Positions 32,281-41,826 of a DNA stretch of 64,000 nt are shown piece after piece. The translations under genes and the position numbers were made by a program. This stretch comes from Mesorhizobium jarvisii (GTDB lineage Bacteria > Pseudomonadota > Alphaproteobacteria > Rhizobiales > Rhizobiaceae), in assembly GCF_003601985.1 (NCBI RefSeq), contig NZ_QZXA01000010.1:278972-342971 (forward strand), given 5' to 3'. Position 1 is the first letter of the stretch, and each line of letters begins with the position of its first letter. The notes under the pieces are model-generated. The model was given only the letters and a program-made list of their open reading frames with translations. It did no database searches and was not told the DNA's origin.

Positions 32281-32335
32281 GGCCTTTGGCGGCCTACCTG
32301 TCTCTCACATTTTCCGACGTTCAAGGAGCCGCCTC

Positions 32336-33727
32336 ATGGCCGGTTATGACTATGATCTTTTCGTCATCGGCGGCGGCTCCGGCGGGGTGAGGGCGGCGCG
32401 CATTGCCGCCGCACTCGGCAAGCGCGTCGGCATCGCCGAGGAATACCGTTTTGGCGGCACTTGCGTTATCCGCGGCTGCGTGCCGAAAAAACTCTATGTC
32501 TACGCCTCGCAATTTCCGGAGCATTTCGCCGATGCCGCCGGCTATGGCTGGACGGTGCCGGAAGCCAGTTTCAACTGGCAGACACTGGTCGCCAACAAGG
32601 ACCGCGAGATCAGCCGTCTGGAGGCAATCTACAAGAAGAATGTCGAGGGCGCCGGCGGCGAGACCTTCCATTCGCGGGCGATGATCGTAGACCCGCATGT
32701 GGTTCATCTCCTGGACAACGACCGCACCGTCACCGCCGACCAGATCCTGATCGCCACCGGCGGCCGTCCGGCGGCCCACCCAGCGCTTCCCGGTCATGAG
32801 CATTGCATCTTTTCCAATGAGGCTTTCGACCTCAAGGAACTGCCGAAGGCGATCATGATCGAAGGCGGCGGCTATATCGCGGTCGAATTCGCCAACATTT
32901 TCCACGGTCTCGGCGTCGACACCACGCTGGTCTATCGCGGCAAGGAGATCCTCAGCCGCTTCGACATGGATCTGCGCCGCACGCTGCACGAGACCATGGA
33001 AAGGAAGGGGATCAAGATACTCTGCCATGCAGTGAGCGAGCGGGTGCACAAGCGGCCGGACGGCCGGCTCGACGCCTTTCTCACCAGCGGCCAGACGTTG
33101 ACGGTGGACCAGGTCATGCTGGCCATCGGGCGCATCCCCAACACCGAGAATATGGGCCTGGAAGGCATCGGCCTCGAGATGACCCCGGCCGGCGCGATCA
33201 AGGTCGACGAGTACTCCCGCACCAACATCGACAATATCTGGGCGATCGGCGACGTCACCAACCGCGTGCAGCTGACACCGGTGGCGATCCACGAAGCGAT
33301 GTGCTTTGTCGAGACGGCCTTCAAGGGCAACCCGACCGCGCCCGATCACGACACGATCGCGACCGCGGTCTTCTCACAGCCGGAAATCGGTACCGTCGGC
33401 CTGTCGGAAGACGAAGCCGTCAAGCGTTTCGCCGATGTCGAAATCTACCGGGCCAGCTTCCGGCCGATGCGGCATACGCTATCGGGCCGTGACGAGAAGA
33501 TGCTGATAAAGCTGGTGGTCGACGGCGCTTCCCGCGAAGTGCTTGGCGCCCACATATTGGGGCCGGATGCCGGCGAAATGGCGCAGCTGCTCGGCATTCC
33601 GCTGAAGGCCGGCCTGACCAAGGATGATTTCGACCGCACAATGGCCGTGCACCCGACCGCGTCGGAAGAACTCGTCACCATGTACAAGCCGACCTACCGC
33701 GTGAAGGACGGCCAGCGCGTCCAGTGA
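32336..33727 (+). CDS. gor: Glutathione-disulfide reductase
   Basis: A 463-residue flavoprotein of the class I disulfide reductases. FAD site IGGGSGGVRAAR (11-22), redox-active disulfide GGTCVIRGCVPKK (C43, C48), NADPH-binding IEGGGYIAVEFANIF, second FAD loop IWAIGDVTNRVQLTPVA, and C-terminal dimer motif with the active-site base in VHPTASEELVT. It reduces glutathione disulfide with NADPH in the cytoplasm. ATG 32336 follows AAGGAG eight bases upstream. It is separated from the DUF2059 gene by a terminator and so has its own promoter. The NADPH motif (YRGKEILSRFD) is consistent with NADPH preference. Confidence 0.96.
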   Translation: MAGYDYDLFVIGGGSGGVRAARIAAALGKRVGIAEEYRFGGTCVIRGCVPKKLYVYASQFPEHFADAAGYGWTVPEASFNWQTLVANKDREISRLEAIYKKNVEGAGGETFHSRAMIVDPHVVHLLDNDRTVTADQILIATGGRPAAHPALPGHEHCIFSNEAFDLKELPKAIMIEGGGYIAVEFANIFHGLGVDTTLVYRGKEILSRFDMDLRRTLHETMERKGIKILCHAVSERVHKRPDGRLDAFLTSGQTLTVDQVMLAIGRIPNTENMGLEGIGLEMTPAGAIKVDEYSRTNIDNIWAIGDVTNRVQLTPVAIHEAMCFVETAFKGNPTAPDHDTIATAVFSQPEIGTVGLSEDEAVKRFADVEIYRASFRPMRHTLSGRDEKMLIKLVVDGASREVLGAHILGPDAGEMAQLLGIPLKAGLTKDDFDRTMAVHPTASEELVTMYKPTYRVKDGQRVQ

Positions 33728-33793
33728 CGGGCGCGGTTTGCTCCATCAAGGTCGACGGAACCATCCACGGCAGGCAAGCCTGAAAGGCGGAAG

Positions 33794-33819
33794 CCGCCGC
33801 CGGCCATGGCCAGCGGCGG
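33794..33819. terminator. GC-rich hairpin between convergent gor and mgtE
   Basis: A 26-bp near-perfect palindrome (one mismatch) centred on GGCCATGGCC, from 33794 to 33819, between the gor stop and the mgtE stop. No T-run follows, so it is at best a weak or Rho-assisted bidirectional terminator. Confidence 0.4.
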
Positions 33820-33833
33820 AGACAGCAATGCGG

Positions 33834-35198
33834 CTACAGCAACGTGCCGCGCAGGATCACCAGTGCCACCGAGAAATAGATCACCAGCCCGGTGACATCG
33901 ACCAGCGTGGCGACAAACGGCGCCGATGCGCTGGCGGGGTCGAAACCGACCCGTTTCAGCGCGAAGGGCAGCATCGAGCCCGACAAAGAGCCGAAGGTGA
34001 CGATGCCGACCAGTGCCGCGCCAACCGTCGCGGCAATCAGCGGCCAATGCGGGCCGTAGTCGTAGAAGCCCATATATTGCCAGAGAGCGATGCGGCAGAT
34101 GCCAACCACGCCAAGCATGGCGCCCAGCACGAGACCGGTGGGTAGCTCGCGCAACGCCACCCGCCACCAGTCACGAAGGCCGATCTCGCGCAGCGCCAGC
34201 GCGCGGATGACCAACGAGGTTGCCTGCGAGCCGGAATTGCCGCCGGAACTCATGATCAGCGGGATGAAGAGGGTGAGCACGATCGCCTTCTCTAACTCAC
34301 CCTCGTAGCTCTGCATGGCGTTGGCGGTCAGCATCTCGCTGATGAACAGCGCGCACAGCCAGCCGCCCCGCTTCTTGATCATGGAGAGGAAGCTCATCTT
34401 CATGTAGGGCTCGTCGAGCGCTTCCATGCCGCCGAAGCGATGCACATCCTCCGTCGTTTCTTCGATCATCGTGTCGATGATGTCGTCGATGGTGACGATG
34501 CCGAGAATCTTGCCGTGGTCGACGACAGGCAAGGCGAGCAGATCGTATTTGGAGATCGTCTGCGCCAGGGTTTCACGATCGGTCAGCGGGGTGACCGTCA
34601 CCGGCACACGGTCCGGCGCGACCGACAGGATCGGGTCGTCCGGCTCACCGGTGATGAGTCGGCGCAGGCCGGTCGACCGCACCAGGAGGTGCGTTTGCGG
34701 ATCGACGATGTAGATCGCGTAGACGGTTTCGCGCGTCCGCTCGACCTTGCGGATGTAGTCCAGCGTGCGCCCGACGGTCCAGTCAGAGGGAACGCTGACG
34801 AACTCCGTTGTCATGATCGATGCGGCGCTGCCTTCGGGATAGCCCAGAATGGACAACAGGGTGGCGCGCAGTGGCGGCGCCAGTGCGCCGAGCAGTTCGG
34901 AACGTGCCGGCTCATCGAGCTCGCGCAGTATGTCGGCCGCACGGTCGACCGACATGGCGGTGAGCAGCTTGCTTGCCTTGGCACGGGGCAGGGCTTCCGC
35001 GAGTTCGGGCGCACCGTCGAGTTCGGGCTGGTCGAAGATCTCGACCAGGCGCTCGAAGGGTACCGCGCAAAGCAGATCAGTCGCGGTTTCGCGCGATTCG
35101 TGGTTGAGCGCCTCGACCACGTCGGCGACATGGTCGTTTGCAAGGATGCGGGCGATGGCGACGGCCTCGTCGTCCGCTACGGGGGAAAAATCGTTCAT
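33834..35198 (-). CDS. mgtE: Magnesium transporter MgtE
   Basis: A 454-residue Mg2+ channel. The N-terminal helical MgtE_N domain (about 15-125) is followed by two CBS domains (about 130-255, including FVSVPSDWTVGRTLDYIRK and YDLLALPVVDHGKILGIVTIDDIID) that sense magnesium and gate the pore, and then five membrane helices. The pore motif with PLIMSSGGNSGSQA is conserved in the family. Start ATG 35198. The upstream gap of 270 bases to the next gene holds GC-rich sequence without an obvious Mg-responsive leader. It is convergent with gor. Confidence 0.96.
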   Translation of the reverse strand: MNDFSPVADDEAVAIARILANDHVADVVEALNHESRETATDLLCAVPFERLVEIFDQPELDGAPELAEALPRAKASKLLTAMSVDRAADILRELDEPARSELLGALAPPLRATLLSILGYPEGSAASIMTTEFVSVPSDWTVGRTLDYIRKVERTRETVYAIYIVDPQTHLLVRSTGLRRLITGEPDDPILSVAPDRVPVTVTPLTDRETLAQTISKYDLLALPVVDHGKILGIVTIDDIIDTMIEETTEDVHRFGGMEALDEPYMKMSFLSMIKKRGGWLCALFISEMLTANAMQSYEGELEKAIVLTLFIPLIMSSGGNSGSQATSLVIRALALREIGLRDWWRVALRELPTGLVLGAMLGVVGICRIALWQYMGFYDYGPHWPLIAATVGAALVGIVTFGSLSGSMLPFALKRVGFDPASASAPFVATLVDVTGLVIYFSVALVILRGTLL

Positions 35199-35469
35199 GG
35201 TTCACTCCTTGCCGTCCGGCAGGACATGAACCATTCAGGTCACGTCTAGGCGGACGGCGGTTGCGTTCGACTAATACTGTCGCCAGGCATGGCGCGGTGA
35301 CCTTTCCGCTTGCGGGTTCGCGTTTGACTATCAGCAAGCCGGCGCAACATAGGAGCGCGCCTTGCCGAGTCAATCGCGGTGAGTGAGGAAAACGGCGCCT
35401 GATGGCTCCGATCGCGATACTGTGATCGCCGACTGCCGCGGTGCCCGGCAAGTCGCCGTGAAACCAACG

Positions 35470-37362
35470 TTATTTCTGCTTCAGCCGACGTGAGAAACGC
35501 AGCCATTTGTCCTCGACCGGACGTGGCTGGGTCAGAATCGTGGTGAGTTCGACCGGCAGGGTCGGAACCAGCGGCTTCTTGGTGGCGACGCCGTCGGCGA
35601 TCAACACGATCGAATGATAGAACTCGGTGCCGGCAGCCGATCGTGGCGCCACCGCTTCGTGCATGACGCTGATCACCGTGACATCGGGGCAGTTGTCCTT
35701 GATCGCCTGATGGAAGGCAATCTTGCCTTCCGGGTCAAGGGCGCCGGTCGCCTCGTCGAGGAACAGCAGCCCCGGCTGCTGCAGGATGATGCGGGCCACC
35801 ACCAGCTTCTGCTTCTGGCCGCCCGACAGGACCTGATCCCAGCTTTTGCCTTCACGGCTTTCATTGGCCATATGCTCGATGAAGTCGCCAAGGCCGGCCT
35901 TGTGCAGCGCGGACGCGACCTGCGCATCGCCGTGGTCGTGCTCGGAGCCCGGCAGGCAGACCAGCTGTTTCAGCGACACCTGCTGGAGCTTGATCTCCTG
36001 GGCGGCATAAAAACTCTTCACCCCATCGGGGAAGACGATGGTGCCGCGGCCGTAGGGCCAGAGGCCGTTGATCGCCTTGACCAGCGATGTCTTGCCGCAA
36101 CCGGATTCGCCCTTCAGGAATGTCCACTCGCCGCGCCGGAAGCGCAAATTGGCGGCGCTGAGGAACGGTGTCGCGTCCTCGCCCTGATGCGCCAGTTCGA
36201 GCTTCTGGATGGTCAGACCGAACACCGGGTTCTGGCTGGCATAGTGGAAGTCGGACTGGCCGGTCTGGCTGTAGAACGCCTGCGGATGCTGGACGCTCTC
36301 GATCGCGTTTGCCAGTTCCGTGACACGCTGGCTGTTGGCGCGCAGCGTGGCGATGGCGGGCATGACATGGATGAACCACGAGCACTGGCTGATCAGCTGG
36401 GCGACCATTTCGGAGCCGGTGATGTAGCCCTTGTAGTCCAAGCGATTGTGTATGAACGACACCAGACCGGGACCATAGGCGACGATCCGGGCGCCGAGGA
36501 AGTTGTAGATCAGCTCGAACGACGTGTAGCTATTGTTGACGACATTGAGCTTGCCCCAGGTCTTGTCGATATCGACGTAGAGCTTGTCGTGCATCGACTT
36601 TTGCACATCTTCGCCATGCGAGGCGGCGACATGGAAGCTGCGGCGCAGGAACGTCGTCAGTTCACTGCGGTAGCTGCCCTCGGCCTGCTGCATGCGGATA
36701 TTGAGCCGCTCGAGCAAGCGGCCAAGCTTGACCGCAATCCAAGTGTTCAGCGGCACGTAAATGGCGACGGCGAGGAAGGCCAGCACTGCGCTGCCATAAC
36801 TGCCGAGGAACTCCAGTCCTTTGACCTCAACCGAGGATCCGATCAGATTTTCGCCGATAAAATAGAGCGAGGTGGCGACACCCAGAACGCCCATGGCGAG
36901 ACCGATCGCCCCGCCCGTCATGTCCTTGATCGATTCCTGGATGCGCTGGTCGATGTTGTCGGGTGCGACGATATCGCCGGCCGCCGAACCATGCTGAGCA
37001 TGGAAGTGGGTATGATTGCCGTCGAGCAGAGCCTCGTTGAACTGGCTATTCAGCCAGCCACGCCACTTTCGGTGCAGGGTTGCCGAGACAAGACCACGCA
37101 CGCCGGTGAAGCCGGCATCCTTGAGCACGACCAGCAGAACCAATATGCCGGCATTGGTCAGAATTGCCTGCAGTGGGCTGGTATTGGCTGCATCGTGGAA
37201 GAATGCAATCGAATTGCCCAACTCGCCCAATGCCAGGGCAAACCAGACGCCGGCCTTGCTGGAAAGCGCCGTCAGCAGAGCGATGACGATGGTGAGCGTC
37301 CAGGCTTCCTTCCAGCGCTCGGAGAACCAGTAGGCCTTCATCAGCCCCCAGAAACTGCGCAT
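35470..37362 (-). CDS. SbmA/BacA-like ABC transporter, fused membrane and ATPase domains
   Basis: A 630-residue half-transporter of the ABC-D-like type: a transmembrane domain with about six helices (residues 20-330) and a C-terminal ATPase. The membrane domain segment WRGWLNSQFNEALLDGNHTHF resembles SbmA/BacA/YddA proteins. The ATPase has Walker A GESGCGKT (418-425), signature LSGGQKQKLV and Walker B LLFLDEATGALD. Family members import peptides or fatty-acid-like substrates; BacA relatives matter for rhizobial symbiosis. Homodimer expected. The start is uncertain: ATG 37362 is chosen, and a TTG at 37467 would add 35 residues without a clear ribosome-binding site. Confidence 0.85.
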   Translation of the reverse strand: MRSFWGLMKAYWFSERWKEAWTLTIVIALLTALSSKAGVWFALALGELGNSIAFFHDAANTSPLQAILTNAGILVLLVVLKDAGFTGVRGLVSATLHRKWRGWLNSQFNEALLDGNHTHFHAQHGSAAGDIVAPDNIDQRIQESIKDMTGGAIGLAMGVLGVATSLYFIGENLIGSSVEVKGLEFLGSYGSAVLAFLAVAIYVPLNTWIAVKLGRLLERLNIRMQQAEGSYRSELTTFLRRSFHVAASHGEDVQKSMHDKLYVDIDKTWGKLNVVNNSYTSFELIYNFLGARIVAYGPGLVSFIHNRLDYKGYITGSEMVAQLISQCSWFIHVMPAIATLRANSQRVTELANAIESVQHPQAFYSQTGQSDFHYASQNPVFGLTIQKLELAHQGEDATPFLSAANLRFRRGEWTFLKGESGCGKTSLVKAINGLWPYGRGTIVFPDGVKSFYAAQEIKLQQVSLKQLVCLPGSEHDHGDAQVASALHKAGLGDFIEHMANESREGKSWDQVLSGGQKQKLVVARIILQQPGLLFLDEATGALDPEGKIAFHQAIKDNCPDVTVISVMHEAVAPRSAAGTEFYHSIVLIADGVATKKPLVPTLPVELTTILTQPRPVEDKWLRFSRRLKQK

Positions 37363-37863
37363 CGAGGATACCGGCGTCAAATGCGACCGCCCTGCGGCGC
37401 CGCGGTGTAGTCTATCCGGTACTGACTCCTGCGATCGTCTGCCGATCCGAATCACGATCCCGCCCAAACCTTTTTTGTTTTGTTACGGATGGTAACACCA
37501 ATTGATCATTTTCCATTAATTTTTATAGGGGGTCAGCGATATTTGAAGATCCGGCCGTGTCGGGAAGGCAACAGAGCAGGCTTCCAAGTGCTTCGCGTAA
37601 GCCGGCAGAAAGGCGATTTAACATAACAATGTCAGATGGTTACTTGGCTACGACGCGGTGAGCCACAACCTTCCCTTAGGGAAGGCGTCCACACGATTTC
37701 GTGACTCATTTTGGCTTGTCCGGCGAGCCGATTTTTTGTTGGGGCTAACCAAATTCCCGAAAACCGGCCGTCCTTTGACGTCTGATTCCTGCCGCGATCG
37801 GCCTTTCCGGGAGCCGAGAAGTGACCTGAAACGGTCTTGTCGCAGGTGAAGGAATGACCGGCC
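37363..37863. other. Intergenic region without a supported gene
   Basis: About 500 bases between two minus-strand genes. The part next to the ABC gene is AT-rich (around 37485-37530) and probably holds its promoter. ORFs here on both strands have poor composition and no ribosome-binding site. No repeat, hairpin with T-run or RNA signature was recognised. Confidence 0.5.
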
Positions 37864-38544
37864 TCAGCCGACCTTGTCCAATTCGCCGCTTGCCTTTGCC
37901 GCCGCCACCTGGCGGATGGCATCGGCCAGCGTGTCGACGTCCTGGGCGCCCATCACGGCATATTTGCCTTCAAGCAGGAAGCACGGCACGCCCGATATGC
38001 CCATGCGCGACGCCGTGGCGATCTCCGTGCGCACCGCCTCGACATCGGCGTCGGTCGGCAAGAGCGTGGCGACCACCGACGCATCCATGCCGGCCTCGCG
38101 GGCGGCTTCGACCAACACGGCATGGTCGCCGATGTTGACACCTTCCTCGAAATTCAACTGGAACAGGCGACGGACCAGCCTGTTCTGCACGGCTTCACCG
38201 GCAGCACCCGCCCAACGGATCAGGCGGTGCGCATCGAGCGTGTTCGGCGCCACCTTGATGGCATCGAAGGCAAAGGAAATGCCCTCTGCCTCGCCAAGCG
38301 GCTCGATGCGGGCATGAATCTCGCGAATGCGCTCATCGCTGCCGAACTTGGCCCGCATATACTCCCGGCGGTCCTTGCCCTGCGGCGGAATGGTCGGATC
38401 GAGCTGGAACGGCCGCCAGCGTATATGCACATCGACGTCGCCGGCCGCGGCAACCGCCTTGTCCAGCCGCTTCTGACCGATGAAACACCATGGGCAGACG
38501 ACATCCGACACCACATCGACGGTTATGGCGTTCGCTTCGCTCAT
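37864..38544 (-). CDS. DsbA-family oxidoreductase (FrnE-like)
   Basis: A 226-residue thioredoxin-fold protein of the DsbA/FrnE class. The active site is CPWC (C17, C20) in VVSDVVCPWCFIGQ, and the cis-proline loop is GISGVPCFLLEGKYAVMGAQ near residue 190. It lacks a signal peptide, so it should be cytoplasmic and is not a periplasmic disulfide donor; FrnE homologues are linked to polyketide and oxidative-stress chemistry. The ATG at 38544 follows GGAGATCGAG. It starts 16 bases after the stop of the upstream YejA-like gene and is probably co-transcribed with it. Confidence 0.88.
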   Translation of the reverse strand: MSEANAITVDVVSDVVCPWCFIGQKRLDKAVAAAGDVDVHIRWRPFQLDPTIPPQGKDRREYMRAKFGSDERIREIHARIEPLGEAEGISFAFDAIKVAPNTLDAHRLIRWAGAAGEAVQNRLVRRLFQLNFEEGVNIGDHAVLVEAAREAGMDASVVATLLPTDADVEAVRTEIATASRMGISGVPCFLLEGKYAVMGAQDVDTLADAIRQVAAAKASGELDKVG

Positions 38545-38560
38545 CTCGATCTCCGGATTT

Positions 38561-40381
38561 TCAGTTCGGTTTGCGCCACCATGTCGGCAGCTGATAACCG
38601 AATATGGGCGTCTTCTTCGGATGTTCCAGATAATTCCAGTAAGCAAGCCACTGCTGCGTGTTGTACTGCATCGGCACCATGTAATTGCCCGAGATCAGCA
38701 GCCGGTCGAGAACGCGGACGGCGGCGACATAATCCTCCTTCGAGCGGGCGCGCAGCATCGCGTCGATCGCCGCATCGACTGCCGGATCGGCAACGCCGGC
38801 GAGATTGAACGAGCCTTCGGCCTTGGCCGCCTCGGAGCTCCAGCGCCCGAGCTGTTCGAAGCCTGGCGACAGTGAATTGTTGAAGCCGCTCGATCCGATC
38901 AGAGCCTCGAAATCGAAGCGCTGCTTGCGTGACTGGATCTGGTCGCCGTCGAGGCTACGGATGCTGACGTTGATGCCGATCTTCTCCAGTGTGCGCTGAT
39001 AGATACCGGCCAGGCGCTCTTCGTCTTGCGAAGCAGTCAGGATCTCGAATGCGAAAGGTTTGCCGTCGGGATCGAGCATTGTACCGTCCTGCACGTGGTA
39101 ACCGATGCTTTTCAGGAGATCGAAGGCTGTCTTCAACACCTTGCGGTCCTGACCTGAACCGTCGGTCACGGGCGGTTTCCAGGTGCCGTCCATGACATCG
39201 GGCGGCACACGGCCGGGGTAGGGGGCGAGCAAGGCCTTTTCCCTGTCGTCGGCCGGATGGCCGAGCGCGGAAAGTTCCGAGTTCTGCCAGTAGCTCATCG
39301 TGCGGGTGTATTTGCCGCCGAACAGGTTCTTGTTCGCCCATTCGAAGTCGTAAAGCATGCCGAGCGCGCGCCGAACCACCGGATTGGAGAACTTCGGCAG
39401 CCTTGTGTTGAACAGGAAACCGGTCACCACGGGCGGAATGCCGGTGTCGAAGGTTTCAGAAACCACGTCCCCCCTATGGAACGCCGGGAAGTCCAGATCG
39501 CGCTCCCGTTTGACCGGATCGCCGTCGTCGTCGATGGCGCAGAGGCCTTTCTTGAAAGCCTCGAGCTTGGCGTTGGCGTTGAGGAAATATTCGATGGTGA
39601 TCTGGTCGTAATTGTCGAAGCCGCGCTTGGCCGGGACATCCTTGCCCCAATAATCGGGGTTGCGCTTGAACACGATACGCTGGCCCGGCGCCACCTGGGC
39701 AATGGTGTAAGGTCCGCTGCCAATCAGCGGCTTCAGCGTTGTCTTGTCGAAAGTCTCCTTGTCGAAGGCATGTTTCGGCAGGATCGGCGTCAGCGCGATG
39801 ATCATGGGCGTTTCGCGATTGGCCTTGTCATTGAAAGTGAAGCGCACGCTGTGATCGCCGGTCTTTTCAAGCTTGGCGATCAGGCTCATGCGTGCGTTGT
39901 AGGGTGGGCGACCCTTGTCGGTGAAGACGTCGTAGGTGAACAGCACATCCTCCGGCGTCACCGGCTCGCCGTCCGACCACTTTGCATTGGGATTGAGATG
40001 GAACTCGATCGACTTGCGCTCGGAATCCATGTCCGCGCTGTCAGCGAGCAGTCCATAGAGACTGAAGGCCTCGTCGTAGTTGCGCTGCATCAGCGGTTCG
40101 AAAACGAGGTTACCGTAGGTCAGATCCATCATGCCGCGCGCCGTCGTGCGCAGGCTTTTCAGGATGAAAGGGTTGAGGTTGTCGAAGCTGCCGACAACAC
40201 AATAGGTGATGTTGCCACCCTTCGGCGCATCGGGATTGACGTAGTCGAAATGGGTGTAGTCGGGCGGCAGTGCCGGCTCGCCCTGCATGGCGATGGCATG
40301 CTTCGGTTCCGACATGGCCGGCCGCAGCGAAAGGGTGAAAAGCGATATCGCGGTGATCAGCCAAACAAGAACGCGGCCCAT
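38561..40381 (-). CDS. Periplasmic peptide-binding protein (YejA-like, solute-binding family 5)
   Basis: A 606-residue exported binding protein. Signal peptide at about 1-24. The mature start HAIAMQGEPALPPDYTHFDYVNPDAPKGGN is the hallmark of the microcin C/oligopeptide binding protein YejA; family-5 features such as WSDGEPVTPEDVLFTYD and GSGPYTIAQVAPGQRIVFKRNPDYWG follow. It binds oligopeptides or peptide antibiotics for an ABC importer. The partner permeases and ATPase genes (yejB, yejE, yejF) are absent nearby, so it may serve a distant importer. ATG 40381 has AAGGAGACGG upstream. Confidence 0.9.
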   Translation of the reverse strand: MGRVLVWLITAISLFTLSLRPAMSEPKHAIAMQGEPALPPDYTHFDYVNPDAPKGGNITYCVVGSFDNLNPFILKSLRTTARGMMDLTYGNLVFEPLMQRNYDEAFSLYGLLADSADMDSERKSIEFHLNPNAKWSDGEPVTPEDVLFTYDVFTDKGRPPYNARMSLIAKLEKTGDHSVRFTFNDKANRETPMIIALTPILPKHAFDKETFDKTTLKPLIGSGPYTIAQVAPGQRIVFKRNPDYWGKDVPAKRGFDNYDQITIEYFLNANAKLEAFKKGLCAIDDDGDPVKRERDLDFPAFHRGDVVSETFDTGIPPVVTGFLFNTRLPKFSNPVVRRALGMLYDFEWANKNLFGGKYTRTMSYWQNSELSALGHPADDREKALLAPYPGRVPPDVMDGTWKPPVTDGSGQDRKVLKTAFDLLKSIGYHVQDGTMLDPDGKPFAFEILTASQDEERLAGIYQRTLEKIGINVSIRSLDGDQIQSRKQRFDFEALIGSSGFNNSLSPGFEQLGRWSSEAAKAEGSFNLAGVADPAVDAAIDAMLRARSKEDYVAAVRVLDRLLISGNYMVPMQYNTQQWLAYWNYLEHPKKTPIFGYQLPTWWRKPN

Positions 40382-40615
40382 GACCGTCTCCTTAACAGGT
40401 CGGCTTGATGATTCGGTGCGCACCCTAGCATGAGGCAGGTCCCCGCCGGCCAATCGTGTCATCAAGAATTACAAGTGGGCGGGGCTGGATTCGGCACCGC
40501 TTGCAGTGTAACACGCCGTCCGAAGTCATTCTGTTGCCTCATTTCGGCAACAGGTAGCTGGACCACACGGCATAGAGAAGCCGGTTCCGGGATCATTTGA
40601 GAGGAAGTGCACGAC

Positions 40616-41245
40616 ATGACGAGCCTGAACAGCAATGCGTACCGCCTTTCGGTCATGGCCGCGGGCGTGGTCGGCTTTCTGGGCGCAGGACTTCCCTCTG
40701 CTTCCGCACAGCAGCAGCAACAGATTCCACAGGGCTGGTTCAAGGCCTGCACCAAGCAGGAAGACGTCGATATCTGCAACGTCCAGAACATCGTCACGGC
40801 CGGCAACGGCCAGCTCGTCACCGGTGTGAGCCTGATCGAGCTCAAGGGCAAGGTGAACCGCAAGGTGTTTCAGGTGACGGTCCCGACCGGTCGCCTGGTA
40901 CCTCCCGGCATCGGCCTGCAGATCGACACCGGCAAGGCCGTAAAGCTCGACTATGTCATCTGCTTCCCGGATCGTTGCGTGGCCGAAGTGCCGCTGACCG
41001 ACCAGCTCGTCGCCTCGTTCAAGAAGGGTCAGGGGATCACGCTGACCTCGATCAATTTCCAGAACCAGGCCAACCCGATCAAGATCGCGCTCCAGGGCTT
41101 CAGCGGCGCCTATGACGGTCCGCCGCTGCAGCAGTCGGACATCGAGGACCGGCAAAAGAAGCTCCAGGACTTCGTCGCCAAGAACAACCAGGACTTCGCC
41201 AAGAAGCTCAAGGATGAGCAGGACAAGGCCAAGACCGCCAACTGA
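40616..41245 (+). CDS. Invasion-associated locus B (IalB) family protein
   Basis: A 209-residue exported protein of the IalB family, named for Bartonella invasion but widespread in Hyphomicrobiales. Signal peptide at 1-31 (ending ASAQ). The mature protein has a Q-rich start (QQQQQIPQGW), an IalB core with FKACTKQEDVDICNVQNIV, DYVICFPDRCVAEVPL and cysteine pairs likely to form disulfides, then a charged helical tail (DIEDRQKKLQDFVAKNNQDF). Function is unclear outside Bartonella. The ATG at 40616 has a GAGGAAG ribosome-binding site; an earlier in-frame GTG at 40607 overlaps that site. A clear terminator follows. Confidence 0.85.
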   Translation: MTSLNSNAYRLSVMAAGVVGFLGAGLPSASAQQQQQIPQGWFKACTKQEDVDICNVQNIVTAGNGQLVTGVSLIELKGKVNRKVFQVTVPTGRLVPPGIGLQIDTGKAVKLDYVICFPDRCVAEVPLTDQLVASFKKGQGITLTSINFQNQANPIKIALQGFSGAYDGPPLQQSDIEDRQKKLQDFVAKNNQDFAKKLKDEQDKAKTAN

Positions 41246-41274
41246 TCACCGGCTCGGCCATTCTCGAGTCAAAG

Positions 41275-41301
41275 AAAAAGCGGGGTCATGCCCCGCTTTT
41301 T
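41275..41301. terminator. Bidirectional rho-independent terminator
   Basis: AAAAAGCGGGG (41275-41285), loop TCATG, CCCCGCTTTTT (41291-41301). The A-run on one side and T-run on the other let it terminate ialB on the plus strand and hspQ on the minus strand, which converge here. Confidence 0.9.
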
Positions 41302-41354
41302 TCATGTCTGGCCTTGGCCCGGATTTCCTGACCGACGACCAGAATGCCGCAAGG

Positions 41355-41678
41355 TCAGTGCCTGGACTGGCGTTTCGGCTCGTAACGCCCGTCCGGCCTC
41401 TTGTCGAACATCTCCTTGATCTGCGGGTGGCGGACCGGCTCGCCCGACCGATCCTCGAGGAGATTCTGCTCCGACACATAGGCGATGTATTCGGTTTCCG
41501 AATTCTCGGCGAGCAGATGGTAGAATGGCTGATCCTTGCGCGGCCGCACGTCGGCGGGGATGGCTTCGTACCATTCGTCGGTGTTGGCGAATTGGGGGTC
41601 GACGTCGAAAATGATGCCTCGAAACGGAAACAGCCGGTGGCGAACCACCTGTCCGATCGCGAATTTGGCCGTTTTCAT
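41355..41678 (-). CDS. hspQ: Heat shock protein HspQ
   Basis: A 107-residue cytoplasmic protein matching HspQ: AKFAIGQVVRHRLFPFRGIIFDVDPQFANTDEWY, then FYHLLAENSETEYIAYVSEQNLL and the C-terminal basic tail. HspQ binds hemimethylated DNA or the Lon protease and speeds turnover of some substrates; its beta-barrel fold is compact. ATG 41678 is chosen; the in-frame extension to 42176 is spurious, reading through antisense of the monooxygenase gene. It converges on ialB at the shared terminator. Confidence 0.95.
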   Translation of the reverse strand: MKTAKFAIGQVVRHRLFPFRGIIFDVDPQFANTDEWYEAIPADVRPRKDQPFYHLLAENSETEYIAYVSEQNLLEDRSGEPVRHPQIKEMFDKRPDGRYEPKRQSRH

Positions 41679-41826
41679 CGTACTCACCACTGAATTCCTT
41701 GACTTTATTTGGCGCAGACTCCGAGTCAATTCAATCCCGAAGCGTTCGAGCGCCTTCAAGCTACGCAGAATGCGACGCAGAGGTTTTGATTGATGTCGCG
41801 ACGTCGCGATAAAATCCGCAAAATCG

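Noticed and set aside
35199..35469. Mg-responsive leader upstream of mgtE
   Set aside because: GC-rich but without the stems or a leader peptide I could support; a folding search would be needed.
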